Of a DNA stretch of 64,000 bases, positions 22,377-33,146 are shown piece after piece. The notes below the pieces were generated by a model that worked only from the letters and a program-made list of their open reading frames with translations, had not been told where the DNA came from and ran no database searches. This DNA comes from Azolla caroliniana (lineage: Eukaryota > Polypodiophyta). The DNA lies in contig JBHGNT010000001.1 in NCBI GenBank assembly GCA_043228905.1, positions 10,850,001-10,914,000 of the forward strand, written 5' to 3'. How positions within the stretch are numbered: position 1 is the first letter of the stretch; each line of letters begins with the position of its first letter. The translations under genes were made by a program, and so were the position numbers.

Positions 22377-22760
22377 CAAACCACCAAAAGTTTCTAGCTA
22401 GTCAGCCACCAAATGTTTGTAGCTACTCGACTTTGGCATGAATTCTATGAACCGACAACTTCGTAAATGTGTTGCATGCCCTTGGCTTGGGGTTATGCAA
22501 TGTTTGCTCGCTTGAAAATACACATCATTTTACAAGATGGCCGTAATGTCTATTGTGGTCCAAAGTTGTGAATATATATATGTGTATGTGTATCACAAAC
22601 CACCAAATGTTTCTAGCTAGCCGGCTTTGGTGTGAAATTCTATGATCCGACAACTTCATAAATATGTCGCATGCCTCGGCTTTAGGTTATGTAATGTTTG
22701 CTCGCTCCAAAATACACATCATTTTACAAGATGGCCATAATGTATATTGTGGTCCATGAT
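22370..22760. repeat. 219-bp tandem duplication, diverged
   Basis: TATCACAAACCACC at about 22372 recurs at 22591. Both copies continue with TTTCTAGCTAG, CCGACAACTTC, TTTGCTCGCT and TTTTACAAGATGGCC. The second begins after a TATATGTGTATGTG spacer, so the hexamer array edge was duplicated too. Confidence 0.85.
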
Positions 22761-22958
22761 TGTCGTCGTCAAGCTTTTAAAGTCGTGACTCAACACAATA
22801 TCGTCCAGATGAATCTTTTGCCGTTGATTTTCAACTTGAGCATTGACACTTTCTAGTTCACCGATGAGTCTTGTTTTCTTTTCCTTTTTCGTCGTTCTTA
22901 GCTCTAGCGTGATCTTTGCACGTTTCCTTAATGCTTCACTTAATCATTCGATGTTGTT

Positions 22959-22959
<1 letters not shown>

Positions 22960-23022
<63 letters not shown>
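22960..23022 (+). repeat. (GA)n(GT)n compound microsatellite
   Basis: GA repeats at about 22960-22993 pass directly into GT repeats to 23021. The surrounding sequence has no gene. Confidence 0.97.
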
Positions 23023-23025
<3 letters not shown>

Positions 23026-23099
23026 TATCTCTCATTCTTATCATACATACATATATCACTTTATGTTATTGAAGTTAGTAATCGAAATAAATGATCCCT

Positions 23100-26000
23100 T
23101 TTCAATTATATGTCATGCAAATGTTTTTCTATACGTGTAACAATTCATAATATTCACAAGGTTCAATGGTCATGGCTAAAGTGAAACTTTGTCCTACTAG
23201 TACAACTGTCTAGTTGCACAAGGTTCTGTGCACTATCGTTATATTCATTCATTATCTTTACTTTTCTTTCTTTTCTTCAATTTTTCCGATTAAGGTGTTT
23301 ATAAATTGCTTTTATTTCTGATTCTTTATCCAAACAAGAGTTGGTGAACACATAATACATTGTGTTTTGCATATACTTGGCCTATTATTGCATATCCATT
23401 CTCAATGTCTAAAGAATAATGGTAATTCCTCCATGAAGATCTACATGCGATCAATTTTAACACGACACCTAGAAACATTGTTCACTCTTGGGACCAACCT
23501 CAAAGCAATGGTACAAGTATTGTGAAAAGTTGAGCACAATAGTATTGGTTTGAATCCTCAGGTTCTAAAACATGCAAGGTAGTGTCGTTGCTTTCAACCT
23601 TCTAATTTCTAGAAAGTGTAACAAAGTAAAATAGTTTTCAGCCACAACCATCGCTGTGATAAGTAAAATTGCGCTAAGCAATAAGATAGTGATATGTTCT
23701 CCCTTAGGACCACCCTGGAAGCAATGGCACTTGTTTTAACCATGTGGTCGTGAAAAGTGGAACACCCTACTATTGTTTTTAACCCTTGAGTTCTAAAACA
23801 TGAAAGATATTGCCACTGTTAACCCTCTAGTCTCTAGAAACTGTAATGAAGTGAAATTGTTTTTAGCCCCAACCTTGGAAGTATGATAAGTGCAATGCAA
23901 TGTGTTTGAACCTTAGTGTTTGTGGAAAGTAATTTGTAACGCCAAATTGTAAGCATTGGATTGATATTGGCAATGATAATACACATGTATAAAAATCAGA
24001 ATTGTATTTTAGCACTAAAAGTGTGATAAGTGCAATGCAATGAGTGGTAAGGTAGTGATATTATGCTTGAACCCTACTGTTTGTGAAAAGTAATTTGTAA
24101 AGCCAAATTGTAAGCATTGGATTGATATTGTGTATAAAAATCAGACTTTTATTTTGGCACTACTTTGTGTGTAGGAAAAACTTGTCAACCCCAATGTTGT
24201 AAAGCCACATTATTTAGGAGGAAAACTATTGTTGTGCATGAGTGAGTTCTTACCATAATATCAGTGTTAAACCCATTGCTTGATACTTACACTAACAAGC
24301 TTAAGTTTTTTACATGTAAGCTTTACAATTACATTGTTTTTCTTTTATGTAGTTTAATGCTTTTGAATTTGTATAAGCTAAACCTAATGAGCCTATAATC
24401 CTTGTTTAGTGGAGACTTCCACAAACCATCGATGTTAAATAGGCTTGCGTTTACATCATGTGGTAGCTTCTATTGACTTGTGTATTGAGGTATTTATTTT
24501 ATTAAACTATAGAGAACATATCAATCACTTATTTTAGTTACCCACTCATTTGATTAATTATATAGGTTGGAGGTCATATTTCCACCTTGACACACACTTC
24601 CTTACGTCTTAAAATAGGTGTAATCAAACATGGCTTTTGACCTTGTTGTTTAGAAAACATTCAAGCTTTGTGTTGTTCGTTAATGTTATTCTTTCAAAGA
24701 CCTACATCCTTGCAACAAATGTCAAGCCCATGTTTCTAAAAAAATTATTCTATATGGTGGTTCACTTGTAGTAGAAATCATATTTTATTTACAATGCACT
24801 AAGTAATGTCTTTGTAGAAATATGTTTTTGTTTAATAATCCTTTTCACATTTTTTAAATCCATGGTTAATATAATGTAAAGCACAAAGTAACCTTGCTCT
24901 TCTCCAAACCCCATCAATTTCTACCCAAACATGGGCCCTAAATAGAAAAGGATTACTAGATAAAGGAACATACGTCTTATTTGTAGTATTGGCTCAAAAA
25001 GAGTGTGAAGAGATGAGTCAAAAAGTGTAAGGCAAAAAGAAAGATGCCTATATGCCATCTCTTATTGGTGCATATGGATGGTGCATGATAAATGTTAGAG
25101 AGATGAGTTAGGATGTGTAAGACGTAAAGATAGATGTGATGTGCCATTTCTATTAGTGCATGGAAGATGACTTTCCACGCAAGAAAAATGTCTTGAAGTC
25201 ATGATTGTTCCACGAGTCTACATTGAGAAGTGTATCTTCTCATCTCAAGCGTACATTTCTCTCAATGCATTTCATTTCGAAACTCATATCTTTAGCTTGC
25301 TTTGGATTTTGCTTCCACATCATTACGCCTCATATAGTAAGACATATTTCCACGCAAGAAAATATCTAAAAGTGATGATTATGCCACGAGTCTACAAGGA
25401 AAAGAGCTTAGGACAATTTCCTTTTTATTAGTGTTTCCATCTCAAGCATTCATTTCTCTCAACATATTTCATCTATAAGCTCACAATCTTTAGTTTGGTT
25501 GGAATTCTATCTCCACGTCATTGAAAGTCATATTGTATTTATTGGTAAGAGGGGTTAGTTCATTTTTATATTTTCTAACCTCTTGAAATCCGTATGGCCA
25601 AATTTTTTTATACAAGATGCCTTGCCTCATCATGTAGATTTGCCTATTGACTCATTTTTGACATATTAAAAGATTTCTCCATTGAATTCTTCTAAACGCT
25701 TAAGATCAGTTGCATTGTTAATTGTAAATTGTTGACGTTCAAACCTTCAACCCCATATATGCCAACTATTAACATGCTCATAGGAATGTGCTGGTCATGA
25801 TCTTGATTTGTTGTATTGTTGACCTATCTCTCGCCAAATCAAATAAAGTAATTTGTTAGTGCCATATGCATTTAGATGTCATGATCTGGATCCGTTACTA
25901 CTCTTGGCTCTTGAGCAACAACTAGCATAAACATGATATAAGTTTTATTTCTATGGACATACAAGGTTAATAGCTTCACATCATGTTGGTACCTAATGGC

Positions 26001-26540
26001 TTGTTTCTTTCCCTATCAACTTAAACAAATCTGATGGCTTTTGCAATTTTTCTTCAGAAATTTATTTATTTTTCCAAAAAAACACTACTTCGCATTAGTT
26101 AGCAAACAATTACATCATAGACCACCAAAAATTCAGCAACCCTCACTCTCGCCTTCTCACCAAAGTGGACATAGTCCCCACCTCATTTACAACAAAAGTA
26201 TCCACAACTCCTACACCCTAGTAATTTGTACCATATCTATACATAGTAATTTTTCTTCAGAATTGTAGTTCATTTTAAAGTCTAACATTTCTTCCGAGTG
26301 ACATTGAATTATTTTAAATGTTTGACAGAATGGATTTTGAAGTATTTATTTTCAAGGGTGAAAATTTGTAGATCATTCAATATACAAAGTTCCTTCATTA
26401 CTTGGCTTTTTGTGAACAATAAAACTTTCTTTCATGTTGTGGGTCACAAAAAATTCTACTTGGATAGTAAACAATTAGATAAATTTCTCCACGTCCAAGT
26501 CTCTCAATTAAGGCACATATAATCTAGCCTCTCTCATGGT
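23100..26540. repeat. Gene-free region with several decayed local duplications
   Basis: I see no genes. Duplicated blocks are: GGACCAACCTCAAAGCAATGG at 23491 matched by a diverged copy at 23707 (period about 216); GATAAGTGCAATGCAATG at 23885 and 24025 (period 140), with TTGTAAGCATTGGATTGATA shared downstream; and TCCACGCAAGAAAA at about 25175 and 25351, with ATCTCAAGC.TTCATTTCTCTC at about 25240 and 25442. Confidence 0.6.
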
Positions 26541-26649
26541 TTACATTATAGCATCATAGTCATAAATTCGAGAGACCAAAGTTCGATCCTTGCCATGGGC
26601 TAGATCCTATCTCTTAGATCGTTATTGGTCTCCCATGGACGGTAAAAAG

Positions 26650-26718
<69 letters not shown>

Positions 26719-26720
26719 GC
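26520..26720 (+). mobile_element. Possible SINE-like fragment ending in (CT)n(TA)n
   Basis: It carries GTTCGATCCTTGCC at about 26581, a good tRNA B box, upstream of a CT tract (26655-26690) and a TA tract. An A box is not clear. Placed as a SINE candidate only because the related tRNA-like elements at 27285 and 29239 lie nearby. Confidence 0.3.
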
Positions 26721-26879
26721 GTGGGAATCTTTAGCTATGGTGTTTCATGATCATCTTTAGAGATACATGGAAGAACTCAAGGTACCAAGTGAATATGCCC
26801 TTCCAATTTCTTGAATATGTGAAAAGGTAATATACCATGCGAGTATAGGGAATGAAGTTTCAAATTTGTTCACTAGCAC

Positions 26880-27262
26880 AATTGGGTATTAAGCATGGAT
26901 GCCCACCTTCACCAACTCTCTTTGGTTTTGTATGTGGGTGAATTCGAACAAATGTTCAAAGATTTTGTATAGCAAGAAGGCATTGAAAAATTTGCCGATG
27001 ATGAAGTTATGTTTTTTCAAATGCTTTATAAGGCACCCAAAAGCTTATGAATGTATTGGAAAACTTTTGTGAGTATAGTAAATTGAACGACATTAAGACT
27101 TTGACACAATGTGTTGGCTTCAACCACAATCAAGTTTGCTTTCCACTTATTGGCAATGTGTCCACTTCATACAAACAATCCTCTGATATTCACAATGTGC
27201 ATTCTTGATTGTGAAGTTTGTTAGTAAAATTCTAGAGCATAGCTCATATTTGAAAGGATAAT
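26880..27262 (+). pseudogene. Deleted LINE reverse transcriptase copy
   Basis: It reads LGIKHGCPPSPTLFGF near 26885 (the GVKQGCPLSPTLF block of non-LTR RTs), then frame-broken pieces matching the copy at 27470. It then jumps to TLTQCVGFNHNQVCFPL near 27110, which matches the C-terminal TLIQCFAFDHIRSCFPH of that copy. It is thus an internally deleted copy of the same LINE family. It ends in GATAATAGTAAAAC and a T run. Confidence 0.75.
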
Positions 27263-27282
27263 AGTAAAACTTTTTTTTCTTT

Positions 27283-27440
27283 ATTGTAATCAGCTTACCC
27301 TAGTGGTAAGTTGTTACACTATAAGGACTATGTCTTGGGTTTGAAACCTAACTTCTTGACCTCTCTATTACATACTTCTTACATATCCTCTTCTTGGTCT
27401 CCATTGGGAAACCTTACCAATTGAGCTACATCCATATGGA
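27283..27440 (-). mobile_element. SINE-like copy A, two convergent tRNA-like modules
   Basis: On the minus strand it starts GGATGTAGCTCAATTGGTAAG (A-box like) at about 27435. At its other end it shows, on the plus strand, AGCTTACCCTAGTGGTAAG with TTGGGTTTGAAACCTAA (A and B box, T-arm like). It aligns over its length with the plus-strand copy at 29383-29580. A CT tract follows on its right. Confidence 0.65.
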
Positions 27441-28920
27441 CTCTCTCTCTCTCTCTCTCTCTCTCTATTGGTGTTAAGCAAGGATGCCCACTCTCACCAA
27501 CATTATTTGGTCTATGCATTGATGAATTAGAAGAAATGGTTACCAAGTTTGTAAAGGAAGAATGTGTTGAAGAAGTTGCCATTGGGAATGCTGTGATTAT
27601 GCTTTTGTTATATGTGGATGATGTAGTGTTTTTTGCAAATACTTCAGGAGATGCACAAAAGCTTATTAAGGCATTGGAAATATTTTGCATGCATACTAGA
27701 TTAAGTGTCAATAGCTCTAAAACAAAGATTATGCTTGTGAAAAGTCAAAAAAGAGATAAACCATGCATTATGTACAACAATGAGCCACTTGAATGTGTGG
27801 AAAGCTTCAAATATCTTGGCCTTAAAGTGCCTTCAAATCATAAATGGAATGAAAGTGCTACACACCGCTTAGAGGCGGGTAAGCGAGCATATGCATGCAT
27901 TTGAGAACACATGCAATCTTGGAGATATTAAGTGTTGGGTCCTCAAGAAATATATTTTTGACACTTTGGTGACCCCAGTTCGTCTTTATGGGGTGGAAGT
28001 ATGGGGCGGTAGCATCCCAAAATCTACGTGGAAAGAGTTTGAAAATGTCCAAAAACATTTTCTTACAAAGTTTCTACAAGTTAAGAAACAAACGCCCTAC
28101 ACCCTCCTCCTCCTTGAGATGGGATCACTTCCCATTGAGGTCATGGCCATGGAAAGGGTTGTTGAATACATGCATAAGGTTCAAAAAAGCCCCTCACATC
28201 AACTTCCTAGATTTGCATGGGAAGCAAGCAAAAAGATCCAAAAGACGCATAAAAGCAAAATTTTGTGTTCTGGTTGGATGGAAGATTTAGAAAAATGGTT
28301 TGGTAGATGGGATGCAAGACACTTGCTTCATGATGCGTCACTAGATTCCTCTGTAAATGAGGCCTTTTTGCAACGCCAATGTATCATGACATGGGACAAA
28401 TGTGGTGGCTCATGCTTCACACATTATACTACAAATGTTGCACCTAACTACAAAACCATATTCTTCGCGGAACGGGGAAACCGTACACATCGATACATGT
28501 TAGAGCCCATCCTGATATTTGCCATTCGAACCATTGCTTCCATGAGACTTAGCTCGTACGCATTGAGATGTGAGACGGGGCGTCGGGGCACAAGTGATGA
28601 GAGTGGCTGACTATGCCCACTTTTCCCTAAACAAGTTCGAGAGTCTGAGTATCACACTTTGATACAATGCTTTGCCTTTGATCATATTCGATCGTGCTTT
28701 CCACATCTCTTTGATTGAGCCCAATCCTTGCATGAATTTCTCTCACAGCCACGATGTGCACTCTCGATTGCAACATTCATTGGTAAAGTTCTTGAACATC
28801 GAGAGTCGCTACTCACCTTCACACGTATCATGTGAAATGTAATATTTTTGGTCTCATAGGTCATATTTGACCTCCGAATACGATAATATAATCTCTCTCT
28901 CTCTCTCTCTCTCTCTAATT
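27441..28920 (+). mobile_element. 5'-truncated LINE (non-LTR retrotransposon) with CT repeats at both edges
   Basis: After a CT tract (27440-27467) the frame reads IGVKQGCPLSPTLFGLCIDE, then LLLYVDDVVFFANTSGD with the catalytic YVDD (about 27609), then KTKIMLVKS. There is one frameshift near 27895. The second frame (27891-28610) continues with the LINE connection region LVTPVRLYGVEVWGGS and a C-terminal RCETGRRG/ESEYHTLIQC zinc-knuckle-like part past a stop at 28608. The upstream ORF1, endonuclease and first RT blocks are missing. It ends near 28893 in a CT tract. It is likely inactive. Confidence 0.85.
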
Positions 28921-29238
28921 CTTATTTTAAACAAATATGAGGAAAAGTAATGTTAAACCACGTGTTTAATTTTATCAACCATGGATTGGGGTTCAAATTT
29001 CATGGTTGCAGCTTCCAGACTTCATTGAGAGACTTGACCTATTGAGTAGGCCGTAGTATACATCCCTCTCTTTCAAATTTAGAAAAAACCATGACAAAAA
29101 GAGTTAGTAAACGTATCATTAGGGTGAGTCCGGGTAATATCAAGTTACTTCACATAGTGAGATAGAAGCCCTTTAGTCCCATATCAAAAACCAAAAAGTG
29201 TGTGTGTGTGTGTTTGTGTGAGAGAGTTTTGCCCAAAT

Positions 29239-29580
29239 GGATGTAGCTTAGTTAGTAAGGTTGCCCAATGGCGACTAGTATGTCATGGTTTCAACCCATA
29301 CGTTCCAAAGTGTCATCTAATGAATTAAGAGATATGTATGAACTAATAGAGAGGTGAGAAAATTTGGGTTTCGACCCGAGGTGGATGTAGCTCAATTAGT
29401 AAGGTTGCCCAATGGAGACTAGGAGGTCATGGGTTCAACACCTACGTTCCGGAGTTTTGTCTACTGAATTAAGAGATATGTATGAAGTAATAGAGTGAAG
29501 AGAAAATTTGGGTTTTGAACCCAAGATGTAGTGCTTATAGTGTAACAACTTACCACTAGGGTAAGCTAATTACAATTAAA
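29239..29580 (+). mobile_element. SINE-like copies B' and B in tandem
   Basis: GGATGTAGC.TAGTTAGTAAGG at 29239 and GGATGTAGCTCAATTAGTAAGG at 29383 are 144 bp apart. Each is followed by TTGCCCAATGG and a B-box-like GGTTYAAC. Copy B continues through TTTGGGTTTTGAACCCAA to TTACCACTAGGGTAAGCTAA. On the minus strand that end reads as a second tRNA-like module with TTGGGTTCAAAACCCAA as its T-arm. The right end is an A-rich tail near 29575. Confidence 0.65.
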
Positions 29581-32500
29581 AAACAAAAAGAATGTTCACC
29601 CAATCATAATATGATAAAGCGAGATCATGAATATTTTAAAAAATTGCCCACATTTTGTATAGATTTTTTAAGTCACTTTACTTTTTATTATACTTAGTCT
29701 AGATTTTGAATGCCATCAAATATACAATTCTTAGAATAGAGACTAGATTAAGTAAACTCTATTTATATGATGCAAGTACAAAGTGGATATGATGATTATG
29801 CTATATATAGATAAGAACAACTTATGGATATTTAGAGTCTTTGGATAAGGGCTCAACCTGCATAATTTGTTATCTTGTAATTAATGGGTATGTGTTCTCA
29901 TAGAATTTCTCGAATATAAGATTACCCTTCTTGTCCATGGCAACTTGTAAAATCTAGGATGGCCTACATCAAGAACCATGGGTGGATATGGATAGAAATG
30001 CCATATGCAATATATGAAAACCATTGACTTGGTGGAAAATTGAGTTAATATGAATATGGAAGAGTTTGTTTAGCAAGGAGCATGTCTTCTTGGCGAGGTG
30101 TTTGCTTAGAGTATTATACTTGAGAACAAATTGATCAAGATTGGATAATATTACTTGCCACAAGCACACAATGTAGGCACACTAATGAAAGCATGCTATA
30201 TTTGTAGCGGAATTGTTCATCCACCCATACTTCTCTACTACTACAAACAACAACAATGCTTACAATTAAGGTTTGTTGGTCATTGCCATAGTTTCAGCAA
30301 GATGTTTTGGATAGAACCATATGCAACTTCTTTGAATTGGGTCATAATTTCACCTTGAATGTAAGGAGATGTTAGTCACATGTAATATGATGTATTCCAA
30401 AAAACTTTGTATTCCATCAAACAAAAAAATTTCATCAAGCATATGAGATGTATCAAAATGTTGACAATGTAATGTGTGTCTGTACTTAAATACATTCCAT
30501 TAGATTATCCATTCATCAAGTGCATGAGACACATTGAAGTATGAAAATGTTATTCAAGTATGATTGCATTTGAGTTGGGTCCTAATGTGGGTTGCGTGGA
30601 ACAAAACAACACAAACAATCCGTTGCTTAATAATGGTAGCTGAGCAAAAGTATGAAATTGTCGAGGATATTCATCAACCTCAATTCTAGTTTGGGTTTCT
30701 CAAATCTAATATGTAACAACGCTTGGTTATTAATGTCTCAAGGTACAACTAACCCAAAAAATGCCAATTATTAGAATTAGATAGATATTTCCCATCTAGG
30801 ATTACGACTTCAAATCTCATTGTAGTACTACAAGAGCTATAATGGTATGGCAATTGAATGCGTACTTGAAATAGTTGTGAATAGTCACTACACTTATAAT
30901 GTTAAATTAGACTTGCAAAAAGTTTAAGATTAAACATATAACCAAATATTTCAATGAAAAATACACCTGATCTTCTACTTAAACGGAAGTTCTAAATTTT
31001 AGGCACTTTGCGGAAGGAAAAAGCTATTATGTTTAGCTATGTGACATCGCAAAATTAAGATAAACCATAAAGAAGTTATTGCATGTACATATCTCCGTGT
31101 GTGATTTTTTTGTGTAGAAACATCACAATATGCACTTTATTCATTTGTAAAATCAAAAAACCTAACCAATGTTTCCCAAAATAGCAGAATTATTTTGAGC
31201 AAAAATGGAATAGTCCTCTCTTACTTACAAACACAATAATATCAACCACAAAGTAATAAATGTAATAGACCTACGGGTAGCTATAAATATGATAATTAGA
31301 TATTGGGTTATCAAACAATGCTAAAAAAACAAGTTTCTCAACCTCAAAAGCTTTTCAAATTATGCTCCTTAAAACAAAACTGTTGCTTTGAGGAAGGTGG
31401 ATAGTTGGAGAGATTGAAGGTAGTTTGTTTTCCATATTGTGTCACTTGTGCACAAATATTGTAACAATAAAGATGGTCATATCATTGAAAACCAAAGCAA
31501 ACATCTTTTCATATGAAAGGAATGAGATATCAAAGTAAATTCCCACCCAACATGGTGACACCACTTAAATCTGAGGGTTTAGCTATTGGCCAAGGTGTAA
31601 GGAAGGTATTATGGCTATGAATTCCAGTAGAGCTCCTATAAGCCACAAAAAAAATTTATTTGTGGTCCCAAAAATGGAGTACAAATTGGTATTCACAATT
31701 GTTTTGGTTAGAAGGTAAGAAAAGAGTTATGGCTCATCTCATGATTCATGACTCTTGGTAAAGGTTTTCTGATCCACAAATATATAATGTGTGGGATACA
31801 AACTTTGGCCAGGGTAGAAACAAATTATATGGAACTTTATGGTTCAATCCAACAACTCACATTTTTATGACCAATGGAAAATGTAATCATCTTCATATTA
31901 TTTCAAAGGTCACATTTCAAAACCAATAAAGTTTGAAGATCCTAAGATAATGATCATATGGAGAAGTGATGAATAATTGTACACTTGGATAAAAACTAAT
32001 AACATCAAGCATTTGCATAATGGACTATATAAAATGGCATTTTAATATGTGGGTAGAGGCTTATGACCATGCTATCATGGTTAGACATGCCATGTTTAAC
32101 ATCATGACCATGTAAAAAAAAAGTTTGCATGCTATATATTAGAACATGATGAGTGCTATTTCTAGGCATTGCAAGGACAACTTTTATCAAGGGAAAATTT
32201 TCAACCCCAAGGTACAAAAGAAGGGAAGTTGCCTATCTTAACTTAGTTTAGAAAGGAAGAAAAACACGAGATAAAGGCTCATAAGTTATAACATATGAAA
32301 CAAATATCACATCAAGAATATTTGGGACTACAAAAACTTGTAAAAGTTATTTATAAATTCTTTCCTCGATTCTTAGGAGCAATAGAAACTCTGTTTGTGT
32401 ACAATATCACATCAACATAAATACATCCATAATTTGGGACAGGAATTAGTAAAAGATCATTAGTAAATTCTTTCCTCAATTCTAAGGGGCAGTGAATCAT

Positions 32501-32930
32501 ACAAGGACTTACATGGGCAGTATTGAATAAACATAAGCATATCCATAATTTCACAAGATTCCAATGGAGATGGCAATGCTAATAATGGAAAAGTAAATTT
32601 CAGGTTTGGATGAACACAGCTCACATTCAAAGTGATAAATTTCAAAGATAAAGTAGTCATTAAGAATGTGTAAAATTCAAAATTTCAATCATTCCTTAGG
32701 AGCAAAAGCATCTTGAGAATAGGATTCACTGCATTGAGACATCTTCATTTGAGATTATTTGGACATCTGTAAAGCATAAATTGCATAGTTTAATTGGATT
32801 TCAATGAAATGGGCAAAAGATTTACCTCACATTTTCTATCCTTTTGGCACAAGTCAAACTAACAGGAGGAAAATAACTTTGAAATATCGCTGGCCTTTGC
32901 TTTATTTCCACAAATGTCACTAAGTCATCA
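29581..32930. other. No gene recognised
   Basis: AT-rich sequence with only short chance frames. The one local repeat I note is GTAAATTCTTTCCTC at about 32460, with a near copy about 112 bp earlier, each followed by ATTCT.AGGRGCA. Confidence 0.5.
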
Positions 32931-32934
32931 TCCC

Positions 32935-33060
32935 CCCCCCCCCCTCCAGAAGATAATAGTAAATTTGTTCTCTTCTCCTTATTGAGAAATAGAGGATGAG
33001 TTGAAGAAATAATTTCTCAATAAGAAGAAGAGGATAAATTTACTATATCTTCTGGGGGCG
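32935..33060. repeat. Fold-back: about 50-bp imperfect inverted repeat with 15-nt loop
   Basis: The left arm runs from a C-rich run (32931-32944) through CCAGAAGATAATAGTAAATT to CTTATTGAGAAAT near 32990. The right arm begins ATTTCTCAATAAG at about 33011 and returns through AATTTACTATATCTTCTGGG to 33057. A few mismatches interrupt the stem. The loop is around AGGATGAGTTGAAGA. It lies just downstream of the small basic protein gene. Confidence 0.85.
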
Positions 33061-33146
33061 GTATGAAAGCATTTGGGATAATAAAGAAAATCTCAAGTAC
33101 TTTGGGTCTTTTCCTTGAGACAATTCCAATTCCCATATGAATCTAA

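Noticed and set aside
21983-22441. Long open frames across the TATGNN hexamer array
   Set aside because: A hexamer repeat stays open in several frames and gives dipeptide repeats (MS, YV, CV). This is a simple-repeat artefact.
26580-26600. Functional tRNA gene at the GTTCGATCC site
   Set aside because: No complete cloverleaf or A box; at best a SINE remnant. No intact tRNA or rRNA gene was seen in the window.
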